From positions 1-6,372 of the forward strand of contig JAIOTL010000028.1 in NCBI GenBank assembly GCA_021106775.1: DNA of 6,372 bases, read 5' to 3'. Under the pieces are notes generated by a model. It was not told the DNA's origin. It made no database searches and was given only the letters and a program-made list of their open reading frames with translations. Position numbers and translations under genes: made by a program. The DNA is from Planctomycetota bacterium. GTDB lineage: Bacteria > Planctomycetota > UBA8742 > SKZP01 > JAIOTL01. This document shows positions 4,359 to 6,372 of the stretch, piece by piece; positions within the stretch are counted from its first letter, which is position 1, and each line of letters starts with the position of its first letter.

Positions 4359-6372
4359 ATGTTTCCCATTTTATCAGCATTTGACAGCTTATCATTTCCT
4401 GAATTCATATATATTATACCAATAGCTATTGTTTTTGTTATCGTATTATTTGTTAGTAAAAAAAAGAAGAGAATTCCTCTTGATTATTGTTTATATGGGA
4501 TTAAGACTGTATTAATAATACTATTTCTTATTGTTTTGTCATTGCCACAGAAAAATGCTAATGATAATGTTAGGAAATTTGCGAAAAGAAATCATAGTTT
4601 GGTATATATTGAATTAGCTGGTAATACGAGTAATACACTTTCTAAGATTGAGGAAATAACAGAAAAACTTATTAACGTTGAATACATTGTTAGGTACAAT
4701 GGAAAGATTAGAAATTATATAGAAAATGAACGTAAAAGACTATTAGAGGATATAGCAAAATATATTTTCGAGTCATCTGCAAAAGATAGAAGCTATTTAA
4801 AACTATTTCAAAAATTGGAAATGGATTTGAATGATTATAAAAAAATCAATAAGATGAAGAAATTACTATTGATTGGCGCTGAAGCACCAGATAATGAAAT
4901 TATTAAAACAATATCGAAAAAATCTATCAATATAGAATTTGTAGCATTTGAAAAATATGTTTCAAAGGAAATTACACATATAATTAATTTCAGTATTAGC
5001 CCAGATAAGATTATTATTGGTGAACCTTTTACGATAATAATTGAATTTAATAAAATGCCTGACGACTTTGAATTAGCAAATTTCAAAATAATTATGGATG
5101 GGAAATCAAAATCAGTCAATAGTCCAATTAACAAAGTTAACTTATTTGAATTTGATGGGTTTCAGAAATCCGGCACACATGAGATAATTATTGAAATGGG
5201 TAATAAAAGTATTACTAGTAAGGTTTTCGTATATGCTGCACCAAAAATATTCATTATTGAAGGTGATTCCAAGAGTGAGCAAAATGCTGATGAATTATTG
5301 ATGAAATTGTCGAAAATGTCTTTAATTAAGGCTGTGAAATTAAAACAATTTCCTGACAAAATACACTTTTACAACACTGGTATTGTAAGGCTATCTCAGA
5401 TACTTCTTTTGAACGAAATAGATAAAAAGAGAATAATAGAGTGGATAAAGAATGGTGCAAGTCTATTTATTTCTTATGGCCAAGACATTCAGCTTATACA
5501 AGAGCAAATAGCCAAATTCAAGGATATTTTGCCTGCTGAACCTGTCTTAATTAGAGAACCTGAAAACCTAGAGAACAAAGCAGTAGATGATTTAGATAAA
5601 GATAGATTGTTAGCAAGGGTTACTCTACTTCTTATGATTGACAACTCAGGCTCAATGGCTGCAAATATTGGCGGTGTAAGTAGATTCGAATATGTAAAAG
5701 CTGCTGCGAAAAAAGCAGTCGAGGGATTGTCACCAGAGGATTTCATAAGCATATGCTCATTCAACAAAGATGTTACGGTTATATTACCGCCAGTGCCTGC
5801 ACAAAATAAAGAGCTAATTTATAGAAAGTTGGAGCAAATTGAACATCCAGGTTGGCAGACTAGTCTTCGTCAAGCATGCGAGTCAGCAGTGGATATTTTG
5901 CGCAATGACAAAAGTGCTGTAAAACAACTAATTATATTATCCGATGGAGAGGAAACTGTCGAACCAAAGCACGATTTCACAAAATCTCTAAAGAAATTAA
6001 TTGATGCAAACATAAATACTACGGTAATTGGTTTCGGGGAATATAATCCAGAAATGCTGCGTCGTCTCGTAACAAAAGGTGGAATCGCATATTTTCAGTC
6101 TCGAGAAAAGGATGACAAAGGATTTTATATCCATAAACTGCCCAATCTAATACTAACAGATGTTAAAATGGCTAAAGATACTTTAAAAAAGATGTTTAAT
6201 GGTGATACAGAGGAAAATGACATAAAGATAGAAAAAAACAAAGCAACAATGCAAGTGGTTAAAACCGGAAGTTTTAATTCTTTTATGGTTTACAATCCCT
6301 TTGTCGACTGGACTCAAGAAACTGAAAAGGTTTACCGATTTGTTGAAATGTATAATTATCCTAATTGTTACA
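4359..6372 (+). CDS. Membrane-anchored VWA protein with GATase-like domain (open at window end)
   Basis: The frame is open from the ATG at 4359 to the window edge (671 residues, no stop). An upstream in-frame stop at 4341 limits the start, and purine-rich AAGAGA lies six bases before the ATG. Two membrane helices are predicted at about 17-33 and 47-63, joined by a basic loop, as in BatA-type N-termini. Residues 80-200 look like a decayed VWA fold (SLVYIELAGNTSNT; KKLLLIGAEAPDNE). Residues 205-293 look like a beta-sandwich (ISPDKIIIGEPFTIIIEF). Residues 295-395 look like a class I glutamine-amidotransferase-type fold (PKIFIIEGDSKSEQN; IIEWIKNGASLFISYG) with no obvious Cys nucleophile. Residues 420-600 form a VWA domain with a complete metal site: D428-x-S430-x-S432, T501 in GWQTSL, and D529 in ILSDGEE. 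Such proteins bind ligands through the metal site at the cell envelope. Partners are unknown; the secreted protein directly upstream is the obvious candidate. Base composition is lower in G+C than in its neighbours. Confidence 0.87.
   Translation, partial: MFPILSAFDSLSFPEFIYIIPIAIVFVIVLFVSKKKKRIPLDYCLYGIKTVLIILFLIVLSLPQKNANDNVRKFAKRNHSLVYIELAGNTSNTLSKIEEITEKLINVEYIVRYNGKIRNYIENERKRLLEDIAKYIFESSAKDRSYLKLFQKLEMDLNDYKKINKMKKLLLIGAEAPDNEIIKTISKKSINIEFVAFEKYVSKEITHIINFSISPDKIIIGEPFTIIIEFNKMPDDFELANFKIIMDGKSKSVNSPINKVNLFEFDGFQKSGTHEIIIEMGNKSITSKVFVYAAPKIFIIEGDSKSEQNADELLMKLSKMSLIKAVKLKQFPDKIHFYNTGIVRLSQILLLNEIDKKRIIEWIKNGASLFISYGQDIQLIQEQIAKFKDILPAEPVLIREPENLENKAVDDLDKDRLLARVTLLLMIDNSGSMAANIGGVSRFEYVKAAAKKAVEGLSPEDFISICSFNKDVTVILPPVPAQNKELIYRKLEQIEHPGWQTSLRQACESAVDILRNDKSAVKQLIILSDGEETVEPKHDFTKSLKKLIDANINTTVIGFGEYNPEMLRRLVTKGGIAYFQSREKDDKGFYIHKLPNLILTDVKMAKDTLKKMFNGDTEENDIKIEKNKATMQVVKTGSFNSFMVYNPFVDWTQETEKVYRFVEMYNYPNCY

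Noticed and set aside
4835..5767. Three minus-strand open frames beneath the VWA gene
   Set aside because: The plus frame is open for over 2000 bases with a complete VWA metal site; the minus frames are antisense shadows in AT-rich DNA.
1..6372. CRISPR array, tRNA, riboswitch or insertion sequence
   Set aside because: No regularly spaced identical repeats, cloverleaf-like sequence, long structured leader, transposase motif or terminal inverted repeats were seen; almost all bases are accounted for by five genes.

Overview
The window carries five protein-coding genes in two divergent groups and no RNA genes, CRISPR arrays or insertion sequences that I can see. Three genes lie on the minus strand (read from 2782 down to 1): an RNase HII-like nuclease, a zinc-ribbon membrane protein with a basic repeat region, and the N-terminal two-thirds of a sigma-54-type (NtrC family) response regulator that runs off the left edge. 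Two genes lie on the plus strand (2833 to the right edge): a secreted multidomain beta-rich protein with a long Asn/Ser linker, and a large membrane-anchored von Willebrand A (VWA) protein that is still open at base 6372.

The organism looks like a bacterium of moderate to low GC (most genes about 40 percent G+C, the last gene visibly lower). The enlarged RNase HII-like protein (DEAGxGP start, DKxGGR, LPVALASxxAKYxRE) and the response regulator linker form (ERYGFEGIIGESP...DATVLITGESGTGKE) remind me of Planctomycetota/PVC and neighbouring lineages. That is recall of sequence style, not a search, so the assignment is tentative.

Layout: 1-701 response regulator (minus, partial); 702-809 intergenic region with a plausible sigma-70 promoter and a cluster of TGTCA half-sites; 810-1697 zinc-ribbon membrane protein (minus); 1742-2782 RNase HII-like protein (minus); 2783-2832 very short divergent promoter region; 2833-4320 secreted protein (plus); 4359-6372 VWA protein (plus, partial). 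There is no gene-free stretch over 300 bases.

How they may work together: the two minus-strand genes upstream of the regulator are close enough (44 bases) for one transcript, while the regulator has its own promoter-like sequence. The plus-strand pair is separated by only 38 bases and is probably co-transcribed. It joins an exported beta-domain protein to a membrane protein whose domain order (two membrane segments, decayed VWA-like domain, beta-sandwich, glutamine-amidotransferase-like fold, intact VWA) fits a cell-envelope adhesion, assembly or sensing device. No biochemical role can be fixed for that pair from sequence alone; it is the least explained part of the window.
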